A DNA stretch of 55,855 nt from an uncultured Bacteroidales bacterium (GCA_902799185.1 CADBZO010000012.1:1-55855); one strand, 5' to 3'. Positions 14,931-24,376 are shown, counted from the stretch's first letter. Notes: generated by a model not told the origin, from the letters alone. A program made the numbers and translations.

Positions 14931-16224
14931 GACTAAAGTCTATAAGTTCGGCGGTGCTTCGGTCAAGGACGCCAACGGCGTCCGGAATGTGGAACGGATA
15001 GTCCGCATGGCCGTCAATGACCAAATGTCAAATGACAAATGTCAAATGTCCAATGACAAATGTCCAATGTCAAATGGCCTGATGGTCGTCGTGTCGGCGA
15101 TGGGTAAGACCACCAACGCCCTGGAGCGCGTGGTGGAGTTGCTCGATGCCGGCAAGGAAGAAGCGGCGCTGAACCAGTGGGTGGATATCATTGATTTCCA
15201 TGTGGCGGTCATGAAAGAGCTGGGGCTGCAGCCCGGTTCGGATATCCGTCTGCAGGGCGAGATACCTTATGACCCCACGCTCCCGTTTGACGAGAACTAC
15301 GACCAGATCGTCTCCATGGGAGAACTCCTCTCTACTCAGATTATAGCTGTCTATCTGCTCAAACAGGGGCTCTCCGTCGAGTGGTGGAACATGCCGAAAC
15401 TGCTCCGTACGGACGATACCTGGCGTGAGGCGAAGGTGGATGACGAAGCCAGCCGTGCTGTCATCCGCGCCGGTTGGGACAGACCCCGCCGACCGCAGAT
15501 CGTAGTGGCGCAGGGATTCATCGGCGGAACGGCAGACGGCAAGCGTACCACCCTGGGTCGAGAGGGCTCGGACTATACCGCCGCCCTCCTGGGCAACTAC
15601 CTTGATGCCGAATCCGTCACTATATGGAAAGACGTACCCGGCATCCTCAATGCCGACCCGCGGATTGAGCCTGACACCGTGCTGATACCCTCCCTGCGGT
15701 ACCAGGACGCCGTGGAACTGGCGTATTCCGGCGCGCAGATCATCCACCCCAAGACCATCCGCCCGCTGGAGAACAAGCATATACCGCTCTACGTCAAGCC
15801 TTTCTCCGATCCTTCGGCGGAAGGCTCGCGTATCGCAGCGGACGGAGTAGGACCGGTGGATATACCGGTATATATCTGGCGAAAGAACCAGATATTGATT
15901 ACCATGAGGGCGAAGGATTTCGCCTTTGCGCTGGAGGAAAGCCTGAGTGAGATCTTCGATATCATCCATCGCCAGCACCTGAAAGTGTCGCTCATACAGT
16001 CATCGGCGGTGACTATCTCCGTCTGTGTGGACAACACGAGGAAGGTCAGCGAGGCGATATCGGAACTCAGACAGCATTTTAATGTCACTTATAACGACCA
16101 CCTGTCGCTGCTGACCATCCGCGGCACGACGCCCGCGATACTCGAGCACGCCAAAGCCGGCCGGACTATCATGCTCAGCCAGACTACACGCCGCACAGCG
16201 CGATTTGTGGTGAAAGAGGACTAA
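14926..16224 (+). CDS. lysC: Aspartate kinase
   Basis: The first enzyme of the aspartate pathway (lysine, threonine, methionine, diaminopimelate), phosphorylating aspartate with ATP. The N-terminus VYKFGGASVKDANGV carries the KFGGxS ATP-binding motif; TTLGREGSDYTAALLGNYL and the VTIWKDVPGILNADPRI block follow; the C-terminal ACT region runs from about residue 325 to the end. At 432 residues it is monofunctional, with no homoserine dehydrogenase. Residues ~31-51 are an insertion encoded by a simple repeat (NDQMSNDKCQMSNDKCPMSN) not expected in the family. The GTG start is the only one that keeps KFGG near the N-terminus, and it lies in the last unit of a 7-bp repeat. YitT follows after three bases. 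Confidence 0.93.
   Translation: MKTKVYKFGGASVKDANGVRNVERIVRMAVNDQMSNDKCQMSNDKCPMSNGLMVVVSAMGKTTNALERVVELLDAGKEEAALNQWVDIIDFHVAVMKELGLQPGSDIRLQGEIPYDPTLPFDENYDQIVSMGELLSTQIIAVYLLKQGLSVEWWNMPKLLRTDDTWREAKVDDEASRAVIRAGWDRPRRPQIVVAQGFIGGTADGKRTTLGREGSDYTAALLGNYLDAESVTIWKDVPGILNADPRIEPDTVLIPSLRYQDAVELAYSGAQIIHPKTIRPLENKHIPLYVKPFSDPSAEGSRIAADGVGPVDIPVYIWRKNQILITMRAKDFAFALEESLSEIFDIIHRQHLKVSLIQSSAVTISVCVDNTRKVSEAISELRQHFNVTYNDHLSLLTIRGTTPAILEHAKAGRTIMLSQTTRRTARFVVKED
15016..15079 (+). repeat. In-frame simple repeat inside lysC
   Basis: Seven degenerate units of the type CAAATGTC/CAATGAC lie in one frame and add ~21 residues to the kinase between its first helix and the next strand. Similar AAATG(T/A)C words occur in korA at 54477-54514. 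Confidence 0.85.
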
Positions 16225-16227
16225 CCT

Positions 16228-17337
16228 ATGGAAAACACACTTAACCAGTATCTCTCCGCCGGGTATTGGCGGGAAATGATGCAGACTTTTGTACAAGCGT
16301 TACAGACCAGGAAGTTCTGGCGCGAGTTACTGCTGATGACTGCCGGCATGAGTCTCGGCGCAGCCGCAGTCTATTATTTCTTGTTGCCGAGCCATCTGAT
16401 AGTAGGGTCTATCTCCGGTCTCTCTATCGTGCTTAACACCCTCATGGGCGGCACGCCGGACACGTTCTCCTACTGGGTGATGGGGATCAATGCCTTTCTC
16501 CTCCTCCTGGCTTTTATCCTCATCGGTAATGAGTTCGGAGCCAAGACCGTCTATACGGCGATGATTCTCGGTCCGTTGACCCAGGTCTGGGACCGCGTCT
16601 ATCCTTATACCAATCTGACCCACAAGGTCATTGACGCGCCGGAGGTACTCTCGCAACTGCAAGCCGGCCAGACCGTACTGGACGCACATGGCAATCCGTA
16701 TATCCTCAGCCGCTCGGGCGAGGTGATGGAGCGGGTGCGTGACAGCGTCATGAGCGGAGGATTGGGAATGGGCGACTTATGGTTCGACCTCATCTGTTTT
16801 GTCCTCCTGCTCAGCATCTGCCAGGCGGTGATGTTCCGCATCAATGCCTCCACCGGAGGACTGGATATATTGGGCAAGATCGTCCATAAGTACCTGCATT
16901 TCGATATAGGCACGTCTGTCGCTATCGGCGGTGTCATCATCTGCTGTACCGCCTTTCTTATCAATGACTTCCGGGTGGTAGTCATCGGTATCATCGGTAC
17001 GTGGATCAACGGTCTGGCTATAGACTATTTCACTGCTTCGCTGAACAAACGCAAGCGCGTCTGCATAGTATCCAGCGAGCCGGAACGTATCCGCACCTAT
17101 ATAGTGGATACCCTCGTGCGCGGGTGCTCCTTATATGATGTGGAGGGCGGTTACAGCCGCGAGAAGCATGTGGAGATACAAACCATCCTCTCGCAGGACG
17201 AGTTCTCTTCTCTCATGGCGTTTATCCGCAACAACAAGATACAGGCGTTTATCACCGCCGGTAACTGTTCGGAGGTCTATGGCCTCTGGTTCCGCCATAA
17301 GAAACACAATGGTAAAGTAATCGTAGTGAACGAATAA
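16228..17337 (+). CDS. YitT family membrane protein (DUF161 plus DUF2179)
   Basis: A 369-residue protein with hydrophobic spans near residues 37-55, 60-75, 84-102, 190-207, 225-245 and 250-268, then a soluble C-terminal DUF2179 domain (RVCIVSSEPERIRTYIVDTL through ITAGNCSEVYGLWF). This is the YitT/DUF161 layout, a family of unknown transport or sensing role. The loop between spans (GLGMGDLWFD, ASTGGLDILGKIVHKYLHFD) carries the conserved GG(L/T)D motif. It begins three bases after lysC and is likely co-transcribed with it. Confidence 0.85.
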   Translation: MENTLNQYLSAGYWREMMQTFVQALQTRKFWRELLLMTAGMSLGAAAVYYFLLPSHLIVGSISGLSIVLNTLMGGTPDTFSYWVMGINAFLLLLAFILIGNEFGAKTVYTAMILGPLTQVWDRVYPYTNLTHKVIDAPEVLSQLQAGQTVLDAHGNPYILSRSGEVMERVRDSVMSGGLGMGDLWFDLICFVLLLSICQAVMFRINASTGGLDILGKIVHKYLHFDIGTSVAIGGVIICCTAFLINDFRVVVIGIIGTWINGLAIDYFTASLNKRKRVCIVSSEPERIRTYIVDTLVRGCSLYDVEGGYSREKHVEIQTILSQDEFSSLMAFIRNNKIQAFITAGNCSEVYGLWFRHKKHNGKVIVVNE

Positions 17338-17363
17338 ATCATAAATTACAAATCATAAATCAT

Positions 17364-18263
17364 ATGAAACCGACATTGTTTATTCTGGCTGCGGGAATGG
17401 GCAGCCGTTACGGAGGATTGAAACAGTTGGACGGACTGGGTCCGAACGGGGAGACAATCATGGACTACAGCGTGTATGACGCGCTGCGTGCCGGATTTGG
17501 CAAGATTGTGTTTGTTATCCGTAAGGATTTCGAGGCGGACTTCCGCGAGAAAGTGCTGTCCAAGTATGCAGACAAAGTGCAGTGCGAGGTCTGCTTCCAG
17601 TCTATCGACAAAGTGCCGGCAGGCTGCACGTACAACGCCGAGCGTGCCAAGCCATGGGGCACCAACCATGCCGTGCTCATGGGCAAGGACCTGATCCACG
17701 AACCGTTCGCAGTCATCAACGCCGATGATTTCTACGGCAAGGAGTCGTTCCAAGTGCTCGCAGACTACCTTCGTTCCGTAGAGGGAACCGAGGGCAAGTA
17801 CTGCATGGTAGGTTACCGCGTATGCAACACCCTGAGTGAGAACGGCGCTGTGAGTCGCGGCGTTTGTGCCACCGACGAGAACGGCTGCCTCACGGACGTC
17901 GTGGAGCGCACCAAGATTGAGGATAAGAACGGCGTGATCGTCTTCACCGAGGACGGCGTGGACACTCCGCTTGAGCCGCATACACCGGTGTCGATGAATA
18001 TGTGGGGCTTCACCCCGGAGTATTTCCAATACTCGGAGGAGGGCTTCCGTCAGTTCCTCGCAGAGAAAGGACAGGAACTCAAATCGGAGTTCTATATCCC
18101 GACGCTCGTCAACCAGCTTATCGGAGCCGGCAAGGCTTCCTGCAAAGTGCTGGACACCCCGTCCAAGTGGTTCGGCGTGACCTACGCGGAGGATAGACCG
18201 CAGGTAGTGATGAAGATTAACCAGTTGATCGCAGCAGGCGAGTATCCTGCCAAGTTATTCTGA
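17364..18263 (+). CDS. Nucleotidyltransferase (sugar-nucleotide pyrophosphorylase-like)
   Basis: A 299-residue protein of the NTP-transferase fold. LFILAAGMGSRYGGLKQL is the nucleotide-binding signature (GxGxRxG..K), and VINADDFYGKESFQ contains the metal-binding Asp pair. The C-terminal third lacks the left-handed beta-helix of GlmU-type enzymes. Relatives activate a sugar phosphate with a nucleoside triphosphate; the substrate cannot be read from sequence. It is followed after one base by galE and then manA, so the operon supplies activated hexoses for cell-envelope polysaccharide. Confidence 0.85.
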   Translation: MKPTLFILAAGMGSRYGGLKQLDGLGPNGETIMDYSVYDALRAGFGKIVFVIRKDFEADFREKVLSKYADKVQCEVCFQSIDKVPAGCTYNAERAKPWGTNHAVLMGKDLIHEPFAVINADDFYGKESFQVLADYLRSVEGTEGKYCMVGYRVCNTLSENGAVSRGVCATDENGCLTDVVERTKIEDKNGVIVFTEDGVDTPLEPHTPVSMNMWGFTPEYFQYSEEGFRQFLAEKGQELKSEFYIPTLVNQLIGAGKASCKVLDTPSKWFGVTYAEDRPQVVMKINQLIAAGEYPAKLF

Positions 18264-18264
18264 T

Positions 18265-19296
18265 ATGGCACGAATTATTGTTACCGGCGGAACAGGTTAT
18301 ATTGGTTCCCATACTACGGTAGAGCTGATGCAGCAAGGCTACGATGTGACCATCGTGGATAACCTCAGTAACTCGTCAGTGGACGTGTTGGACGGTATTG
18401 CCGCTATCGTAGGCAAGCGTCCGGAGTTCGCCAACATCGATTGCGGTAACTTCGTTGATCTGGACAATGTGTTCAAACAGTATCCCGACACCGTGGGAGT
18501 GATTCATTTTGCTGCCAGCAAGGCGGTAGGTGAGTCGGTAGAGAAGCCGTTGCTGTATTACCGTAATAACTTAGGCAGTCTCTGCACGCTGCTGGAGGTG
18601 ATGAAGCTCCACCGGGTGCCGAATCTGGTGTTCTCCTCTTCCTGTACGGTCTATGGCCAGCCGGATAAGGCGCACCTGCCTGTCGATGAGACCGCTCCGA
18701 TCCAGAAAGCCCTCTCGCCGTACGGCAACACCAAGCAGATCAACGAGGAGATCATTTGCGACGAGGCACACGCAGACAGCGGGCTTCACGCCACTATCCT
18801 TCGTTATTTCAACCCGATAGGTGCACACCCGTCTGCCAAGATCGGCGAGCTGCCCAACGGCGTGCCGCAGAACCTGCTGCCGTATATCACCCAGACGGCT
18901 GCCGGACTCCGCCCCGAGCTGAAGGTCTTCGGCAACGACTACAACACTCCGGACGGCTCCTGCATCCGCGATTATATCTACGTGGTGGATCTGGCGAAAG
19001 CCCATGTGAAAGCTATTGACCGCATGCTCCACGCCGCCGACCGCGAGCAGGTAGAGGTCTTCAACCTCGGTACCGGTACCGGTCTGAGCGTGCTGACTCT
19101 TATCCGTGAGTTCGAGGCCGCTACGGGTGTGAAGATCCCTTATACCATCGTAGGCCGCCGCGAAGGTGATATCGAGCAGGTATGGGCGGCCCCCAAGAAA
19201 GCCAACGAAGTACTCGGGTGGAAAGCCGAAACGCCTATTCGGGATGTACTCGCCTCCGCTTGGAACTGGGAGAAGCATATCCGTAATATAAAATAA
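18265..19296 (+). CDS. galE: UDP-glucose 4-epimerase
   Basis: Interconverts UDP-glucose and UDP-galactose using tightly bound NAD. The Rossmann motif VTGGTGYIGSHTTVELM is at the N-terminus. Ser (SSSCTVYGQP) and the YxxxK pair (SPYGNTKQINEEI) form the short-chain dehydrogenase catalytic set, and LRYFNPIGAHPS and PDGSCIRDYIYVVDLAKAH are GalE-specific blocks. At 343 residues the length is normal. It lies one base after the nucleotidyltransferase and four bases before manA. Confidence 0.96.
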   Translation: MARIIVTGGTGYIGSHTTVELMQQGYDVTIVDNLSNSSVDVLDGIAAIVGKRPEFANIDCGNFVDLDNVFKQYPDTVGVIHFAASKAVGESVEKPLLYYRNNLGSLCTLLEVMKLHRVPNLVFSSSCTVYGQPDKAHLPVDETAPIQKALSPYGNTKQINEEIICDEAHADSGLHATILRYFNPIGAHPSAKIGELPNGVPQNLLPYITQTAAGLRPELKVFGNDYNTPDGSCIRDYIYVVDLAKAHVKAIDRMLHAADREQVEVFNLGTGTGLSVLTLIREFEAATGVKIPYTIVGRREGDIEQVWAAPKKANEVLGWKAETPIRDVLASAWNWEKHIRNIK

Positions 19297-19300
19297 CCCG

Positions 19301-20290
19301 ATGCTGTATCCTTTCAAATTCCGCGCGCAGCTCTTCCATAAGATATGGGGAGGGCACACAATCGAGCAATGGTACGACCATGTACCCGCCGACTACGAGA
19401 ACGTAGGCGAAGCTTGGGTGATGTCCGACGTGGAGAAATTTCCTACGGAGGTGGTCAACGGCTCTCACGCCGGAGATGACCTTCAGGATCTGCTGGAAGT
19501 GTATATGGACGAACTGGTAGGAGGAGTGGTGTACGAGACTTTCGGAAACCACTTCCCCCTTCTGCTCAAGTTCATCGACGCGGTGGATGACCTGTCTATC
19601 CAGGTTCACCCGGACGACGACTATGCCATAGAGCACGAGCAGTCGCTGGGTAAGACGGAGATGTGGTATTTCCTGCCTGCTGGAGAAGACGCAGCTATTT
19701 ACTTGGGGTGGACCCGGCTCATGGACGAGGCCTCTATCCGTCAATCCATCCAGGATGGTACGCTTGCGCACAACATGCGCGAGTATAAGGTACGCGCAGG
19801 CGATGTAGCCTATATCCCTGCCGGAACGGTACACGCCATGAAGCGGAACACGATAGTGGCGGAGATCCAGGAGAACTCCGATCTCACTTACCGTCTGTAT
19901 GACTACAACCGTGTAGGCAACGACGGTAAGACGCGCCCGTTGCATCTGGAGAAAGCGCTGGAGGTGATGGACTACGCGGTAGAGAAAACGGCGGTGACGC
20001 ACCCGGAACCTGTGCAGAACGGCGTAGTGAACCTACAGCGTACCTCGTTTTTCACTACCAACCTGTTCTCGCTCACCCAGCCCGTTCAGCGCGACTATGC
20101 ACCGCTGGACTCGTTCGTGGCGTATATGTGTGTCGAAGGCGCGTGCCGCGTAACGGCGTTGGATGCTGAGGAGGACCGGACGACTACGTTGCGTAGGGGA
20201 GAGGCCGTGCTGATACCCGCCTCGCTAAATGACATACGCATCGACCCCGAGGGCAAATGCCAACTGCTTGAGGTATATATGGAGTTGTGA
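19301..20290 (+). CDS. manA: Mannose-6-phosphate isomerase, class I
   Basis: Interconverts fructose-6-phosphate and mannose-6-phosphate, feeding GDP-mannose and related sugars. KIWGGHTIEQW, PLLLKFIDAVDDLSIQVHPD (zinc-binding Gln and His), KTEMWYFL with a zinc-binding Glu, and the cupin strand AGDVAYIPAGTVHAM are all present. The 329-residue length matches the short, Bacteroidota/Firmicutes-type enzyme. The operon ends here at the terminator 20317-20343. Confidence 0.94.
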   Translation: MLYPFKFRAQLFHKIWGGHTIEQWYDHVPADYENVGEAWVMSDVEKFPTEVVNGSHAGDDLQDLLEVYMDELVGGVVYETFGNHFPLLLKFIDAVDDLSIQVHPDDDYAIEHEQSLGKTEMWYFLPAGEDAAIYLGWTRLMDEASIRQSIQDGTLAHNMREYKVRAGDVAYIPAGTVHAMKRNTIVAEIQENSDLTYRLYDYNRVGNDGKTRPLHLEKALEVMDYAVEKTAVTHPEPVQNGVVNLQRTSFFTTNLFSLTQPVQRDYAPLDSFVAYMCVEGACRVTALDAEEDRTTTLRRGEAVLIPASLNDIRIDPEGKCQLLEVYMEL

Positions 20291-20316
20291 CAACTCACTC
20301 TCCACACTCCATAAAA

Positions 20317-20343
20317 GAAAGCATCCGCGAGGATGCTTTCTTT
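20317..20343. terminator. Bidirectional terminator between manA and rsmD
   Basis: A perfect 10-bp stem, GAAAGCATCC (20317-20326) with GGATGCTTTC (20331-20340), surrounds the loop GCGA. It is flanked by AAAA and TTT and so serves both convergent genes. Confidence 0.85.
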
Positions 20344-20370
20344 GCTTGTGTAAGGATGCTTGGTAGCTTT

Positions 20371-20901
20371 CTATTGGAAGAAAGAGAAATGTACGCTGCC
20401 GTACGTGCGCGTCTCTATATGTCGCGGGTGAGTGGTGAAATCGGTGTCTTTGCCGTGCTCGATGACCAGCCATCCGTCTTCTTTGAGAATCTCCCGGGAG
20501 AGGATCAGGTCGGGTAGGGCAGGCAGTTGCTCCAGTGCATAAGGCGGGTCGGCAAAGATGAGGTCGTATTTCGTGCGGCAGGCAGCGAGGAACTTGAACA
20601 CGTCTCCCCGGATGAGGCTGAGGTTCCGGATACCCAACTGCTTGCAGCAGGTGATAATCCAGTTCTGCTGCACGTGTGCCAGCTCCACGGAAGTCACCTC
20701 TCGTGCGCCGCGGCTGACACATTCAATGCCTATGCCTCCTGTTCCGGCAAAGAGGTCCAACATATCTATCCCCTCCATATCCATGCGGTTGTTGAGGAGG
20801 TTGAAGAGACTCTCCTTGGCAAAATCCGTGGTTGGTCTGGCGGTGATATTTTTAGGGGGCGACAACCGCCGCCCCCCGTATATGCCACTGATGATTCTCA
20901 T
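20371..20901 (-). CDS. rsmD: 16S rRNA m2G966 methyltransferase RsmD
   Basis: A 176-residue SAM-dependent methyltransferase acting on the small-subunit rRNA. MRIISGIYGGRRL is the family's N-terminal signature, LDLFAGTGGIGIECVSRGA the SAM-binding motif, and FADPPY the catalytic (D/N)PPY motif. It starts on the TAATG overlap with the upstream 254-residue gene, so the two are one transcriptional unit. It faces manA across a shared terminator. Confidence 0.94.
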   Translation of the reverse strand: MRIISGIYGGRRLSPPKNITARPTTDFAKESLFNLLNNRMDMEGIDMLDLFAGTGGIGIECVSRGAREVTSVELAHVQQNWIITCCKQLGIRNLSLIRGDVFKFLAACRTKYDLIFADPPYALEQLPALPDLILSREILKEDGWLVIEHGKDTDFTTHPRHIETRTYGSVHFSFFQ

Positions 20902-21665
20902 TACTCCCAGTTACCGGCGTTATTGTTAGGCGCATAGATATCACCTACTTTCAGACCGGCGTAGTGCTCCAGTTTCTCCTCACGGTCGATGAGGTTGACC
21001 AACTCCTGCTCGTTGAGGTCGCCCAGATAGGTACTGAACGGAGCGCGTGCTTCAAAGATTGGAACACGGATACCCTGGCTCGTCTTGTAATCGTTGTTAA
21101 CCTCCACCTCGAAACGCTTACCGTCGCTGAAGGGGATGAGTACGATACCGTCAATAGTAGTCTCGTCGAACTGACCTTTATACAGCGACTGAATCATGTT
21201 CAACTCGATGGTATCACGGCGGAAACCGCTCAGACCGTTCTTCTTCACGTCTGCGTCGTTCTCCCAGATATATGCGTAGAGCTCGTCGTTGTTCTCAAAT
21301 GTCAGTTTCTTGTTCTTGAGCGCTTTCTTCTTTGCAGCGTCCAAAATCTTAACGGCTTTAGCCTCTGTCAGACCAGCCTCTAACTGCTTGTCGGTCAGAC
21401 TACCTTCCTTCATCACCTCTTTCTTCGGCGCGGTCTTCAGGAAGAGAAGCAGACTGTCCAGATTAGCGGTGAAGACACCCTTCTGGTGGTTGAACTCTAC
21501 CTCTGCCGTACGCAGATCCACAAGGTTTTTGATTACTGCGACCTCGCGCTGCGCGCGGGTCTCTTCAAACTTGATAGGAGTGGTAACACTCTGAACGCAG
21601 AAAACAGTCATTACTACCGCTGCTACTGCGAGCGTACATACTACAATTGCTCTTGTTGCTTTCAT
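20901..21665 (-). CDS. Single-span envelope protein of unknown function
   Basis: A 254-residue protein with an N-terminal hydrophobic segment (TRAIVVCTLAVAAVVMTVFC) that is either a signal anchor or a signal peptide. A coiled-coil-like stretch follows (ETRAQREVAVIKNLVDLRTA), then an alpha/beta domain rich in Lys and Asp with PFSTYLGDLNEQELVNLIDR near the end. The N-terminal helix followed by a long amphipathic region resembles pseudopilin or secretion-linked proteins only in outline; I do not claim that. It is transcribed from the divergent promoter at 21758-21805 and overlaps rsmD by TAATG. Confidence 0.6.
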   Translation of the reverse strand: MKATRAIVVCTLAVAAVVMTVFCVQSVTTPIKFEETRAQREVAVIKNLVDLRTAEVEFNHQKGVFTANLDSLLLFLKTAPKKEVMKEGSLTDKQLEAGLTEAKAVKILDAAKKKALKNKKLTFENNDELYAYIWENDADVKKNGLSGFRRDTIELNMIQSLYKGQFDETTIDGIVLIPFSDGKRFEVEVNNDYKTSQGIRVPIFEARAPFSTYLGDLNEQELVNLIDREEKLEHYAGLKVGDIYAPNNNAGNWE

Positions 21666-21757
21666 TATTAGATTAATTTTAATTGTCTTATTTCTGAAAA
21701 ACGCTGATAGCGGTGATTTTCTAAACTATAGTACGACTATATTTTTGAAAAACGCTG

Positions 21758-21805
21758 CAAAGTTACAAAAATATTTTGATATGTGCAAAAAAAATCGTAA
21801 CTTTG
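21758..21805. promoter_or_regulatory. Divergent overlapping promoters built on one 13-mer
   Basis: Plus strand: TTG 21776-21778, 19 bases, TAACTTTG 21798-21805 (for rel). Minus strand: TTG at 21788-21786, 20 bases, TAACTTTG at 21765-21758 (for the 254-residue gene). Both -33 boxes lie in the same 13-mer, TTGATATGTGCAA, whose reverse complement, TTGCACATATCAA, plays the identical role at 27623-27635. Confidence 0.8.
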
Positions 21806-21828
21806 TGCCGTTTTTTGAATTGAAACGT

Positions 21829-23265
21829 ATGGAAGACAGTAACAAAGCCCTATTTTCTATCCTCAATGAGCGTCTGGAACTGCTTCGCCAGCTGGACAAA
21901 GAGGGAGATAGCGACCGCCGCCGGCACATAGCACAGGAGACACAGACGCTTCACGCGCCTATGGCGCACCGTTTGGGCTTGTACCAGATCAAGACCGAGA
22001 TGGAAGATCTTGCGCTTAAATTTCTGGATTACGACACCTACAAGTATATAGCGCACGCGCTGAACGCCAAGAAGGCGGAGCGCGAAGCGTATATCGCTTC
22101 TTTCATTGCCCCGTTGGAGCAGAAACTGAAAGCGGAGGGCTTTGTCTTTACCATCAAAGGCAGGCCCAAATCCATCCACTCCATCTATCATAAGATGCAG
22201 GCACAGCACTGCGATGTGGATAAGATCTACGACCTTTTTGCCATCCGTATTATTCTGGATTCACCGCCGGAGAAGGAGAAATCCGACTGCTGGCAGGTCT
22301 ATTCGCTCATTACGGATATTTTCCCGCCTAACCCCAAGCGTCTGAGAGACTGGTTGTCTGTTCCCAAAGAGAACGGCTATGAGAGCCTGCATACTACCGT
22401 CCTTGGTCCGGAGAACCGGTGGGTGGAGGTACAGATACGTACCAAGCGGATGGACGAGGTTGCGGAAAAAGGTGTGGCGGCGCACTGGTCGTACAAAGGA
22501 GTGAAAGGCTCTATTGTGCAGAAATCCGGCGATGTGTTCGTATTCACGCCTACCGGTGACCTGCGCCGTCTGCCGGAGGGCGCTACCGTGCTGGATTTCG
22601 CCTATTCGATCCATAGCGAGGTGGGTGCACACTGCGTGGGAGGTACGATCCGAAACCAGAACGTCTCTATCCGCCAGAAGCTGGAGAACGGCGACCAGGT
22701 ATCGGTGCTTACCTCGCCGAACCAGAAACCCAATGCCGACTGGTTGAATTTCGTAGCCTCCTCCAAGGCGAAGAACAAAATCCGTCAGGCACTCAAAGAG
22801 GTGGAGTACAAGCAGGCTGCAGAAGGTAAGGAACTGATAGAGAGGCGATTCAAGAACTGGAAGATCGACTATACCGAGGCGGACATCACCCGTATGGCAA
22901 TCAAATTGGGTTACAAGGCGGTGTCAGATATGTACCAGTCGCTGGCGGTCGGCAAGGAAGATATCACGCGTCTTAAAGAGGTTATGCTGACGCCCGACGA
23001 ACCGCAGGCAATGCCCCGTGAACATACCGAATACGTACCTAAGAGTGAGTTGCAAGGTTTGGCGATCGAGGTGGATATGAATGTCAAGAACGTGGACTAC
23101 AATCTATCCAAATGCTGCAACCCGCAGCCCGGAGACCCGATCTTTGCTTTCGTCTCCGTCCTCAAGGGTATCCGCATTCACCGCATCGACTGTCCGAATG
23201 CTACCGACATTCGCGACCGCTATCCGTATCGTGTCCTGCCTGCCCGCTGGGCCAAGAAATCATAA
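21829..23265 (+). CDS. rel: RelA/SpoT-family (p)ppGpp synthetase lacking the HD domain
   Basis: The start is the ATG at 21829, as the upstream in-frame codons overlap the promoter. It gives 479 residues. Synthetase motifs are intact: [36 protein letters not shown] and [20 protein letters not shown] with its W. A TGS domain ([20 protein letters not shown]), a helical region and the conserved Cys/His segment [14 protein letters not shown] follow. The N-terminal HD hydrolase domain of bifunctional Rel/SpoT (~150 residues) is missing; only its last helices remain ([20 protein letters not shown]), and the C-terminal ACT domain is absent. The enzyme should make but not degrade (p)ppGpp, so a separate hydrolase is expected elsewhere. 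Confidence 0.88.
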   Translation: MEDSNKALFSILNERLELLRQLDKEGDSDRRRHIAQETQTLHAPMAHRLGLYQIKTEMEDLALKFLDYDTYKYIAHALNAKKAEREAYIASFIAPLEQKLKAEGFVFTIKGRPKSIHSIYHKMQAQHCDVDKIYDLFAIRIILDSPPEKEKSDCWQVYSLITDIFPPNPKRLRDWLSVPKENGYESLHTTVLGPENRWVEVQIRTKRMDEVAEKGVAAHWSYKGVKGSIVQKSGDVFVFTPTGDLRRLPEGATVLDFAYSIHSEVGAHCVGGTIRNQNVSIRQKLENGDQVSVLTSPNQKPNADWLNFVASSKAKNKIRQALKEVEYKQAAEGKELIERRFKNWKIDYTEADITRMAIKLGYKAVSDMYQSLAVGKEDITRLKEVMLTPDEPQAMPREHTEYVPKSELQGLAIEVDMNVKNVDYNLSKCCNPQPGDPIFAFVSVLKGIRIHRIDCPNATDIRDRYPYRVLPARWAKKS

Positions 23266-23284
23266 ATCATCAATCTTCAATCCT

Positions 23285-23923
23285 TTGTCCGATTACCCGT
23301 CCATAGTATTAGAGCAGGCAGTGAACCAGATGGCGTCGCTGCCGGGCGTAGGCCGAAGAACGGCGTTACGGCTGGTGCTTCATCTGCTTCGTCAGACCGA
23401 TGAAGAGGTAGAGGCGTTTTCCGGCGCATTCATAAGACTCAAGAAAGATGTCATCTATTGTCGCGAGTGTCATAATATCTCCGACACGGAGTTGTGTCCT
23501 ATCTGTTCGTCCGTGCGGCGGGAGCATGGTACGATATGCGTAGTGGAGAATGTGCAGGACGTGATGTCTATCGAGAATACCGGCCAGTATAACGGCGTCT
23601 ATCACGTGTTAGGCGGCGTAATCTCACCTATGGAAGGTATAGGGCCGAAGGATATAGAGATTGACAGCCTTATAGAGCGGATGGAAAGGGGCGAGGTGAA
23701 TGAGATCATCCTTGCGCTCCCTACTACGATGGAAGGCGACACCACCAATTTCTACCTCTACCGCCGGGTGCAGAATAACGAGGTCTTGGCGCAGAAACTG
23801 CAAAACGGCGAACTCCGTATCTCGCAGATAGCGAGGGGAGTAGCGGTGGGAAACCAAATTGAATATACGGATGAGATCACCCTCGGGCGGTCTATCGTCA
23901 ACAGAACAGAATTCAAAGGCTAA
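23285..23923 (+). CDS. recR: Recombination mediator RecR
   Basis: A 212-residue protein that works with RecF/RecO to load RecA. The N-terminal helix-hairpin-helix [20 protein letters not shown], the zinc-finger region [16 protein letters not shown] and the Toprim segment [20 protein letters not shown] with [17 protein letters not shown] are complete. The only plausible start is the TTG at 23285 (MSDYPSIV). The longer frame upstream overlaps rel, and between them lies a short CATAAAT/CATCAAT simple repeat. The next gene begins one base after its stop. Confidence 0.93.
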   Translation: MSDYPSIVLEQAVNQMASLPGVGRRTALRLVLHLLRQTDEEVEAFSGAFIRLKKDVIYCRECHNISDTELCPICSSVRREHGTICVVENVQDVMSIENTGQYNGVYHVLGGVISPMEGIGPKDIEIDSLIERMERGEVNEIILALPTTMEGDTTNFYLYRRVQNNEVLAQKLQNGELRISQIARGVAVGNQIEYTDEITLGRSIVNRTEFKG

Positions 23924-23924
23924 T

Positions 23925-24362
23925 ATGGAAGAACAGATTATCAGAAAACTCAACCTCTATTACTATGGCGTGATGATCCTTTCGCTCATTGCGCTTACGG
24001 CAATGTACTATGCTTTCTCGCATGGTTTGTACGAACCGCTGGACCGTTTCTCGCAGTTGGGAATGGCAGTGCAGTATATCGTGATCTTTGATGCTTTGAT
24101 TACGATTCCCCTGGGACTCTACCTCGTCAAGTGGCGCAAGCCGACGGAGTTGGAGCAGTACGGCAAGATAGCTGCCTGGCGGATTATGCTGGTGAGCAAC
24201 GCCATGCCGTTGGGTATCATCGCTTTCTACTGGATGGGCGGTTACCGTTCCATGCTATGGGTTGCTGCCGTTGCTGCCGTTGCCTGGTATTTCACCAAAC
24301 CGACGCTCGCCAAGATGGAGCAGGAAATGAAACCCAAAGACCCTAACGAAGAAACCTATTAA
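23925..24362 (+). CDS. Four-span membrane protein, unknown
   Basis: The ATG at 23925, one base after the recR stop, gives 145 residues. Four hydrophobic spans are visible: YYYGVMILSLIALTAMYYAF, VQYIVIFDALITIPLGLYLV, IMLVSNAMPLGIIAFYWMGG and MLWVAAVAAVAWYF. A charged tail (KMEQEMKPKDPNEETY) follows. The family is small, conserved-looking and Bacteroidota-like, but I cannot assign a function. It is probably co-transcribed with recR and the HAD/GNAT pair below. Confidence 0.65.
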   Translation: MEEQIIRKLNLYYYGVMILSLIALTAMYYAFSHGLYEPLDRFSQLGMAVQYIVIFDALITIPLGLYLVKWRKPTELEQYGKIAAWRIMLVSNAMPLGIIAFYWMGGYRSMLWVAAVAAVAWYFTKPTLAKMEQEMKPKDPNEETY

Positions 24363-24376
24363 CAAAAACCTCTCAT

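Noticed and set aside
21745-21828. Upstream in-frame start for rel
   Set aside because: The extra codons are the divergent promoter itself; ATG 21829 lies at the right distance below the -7 box.
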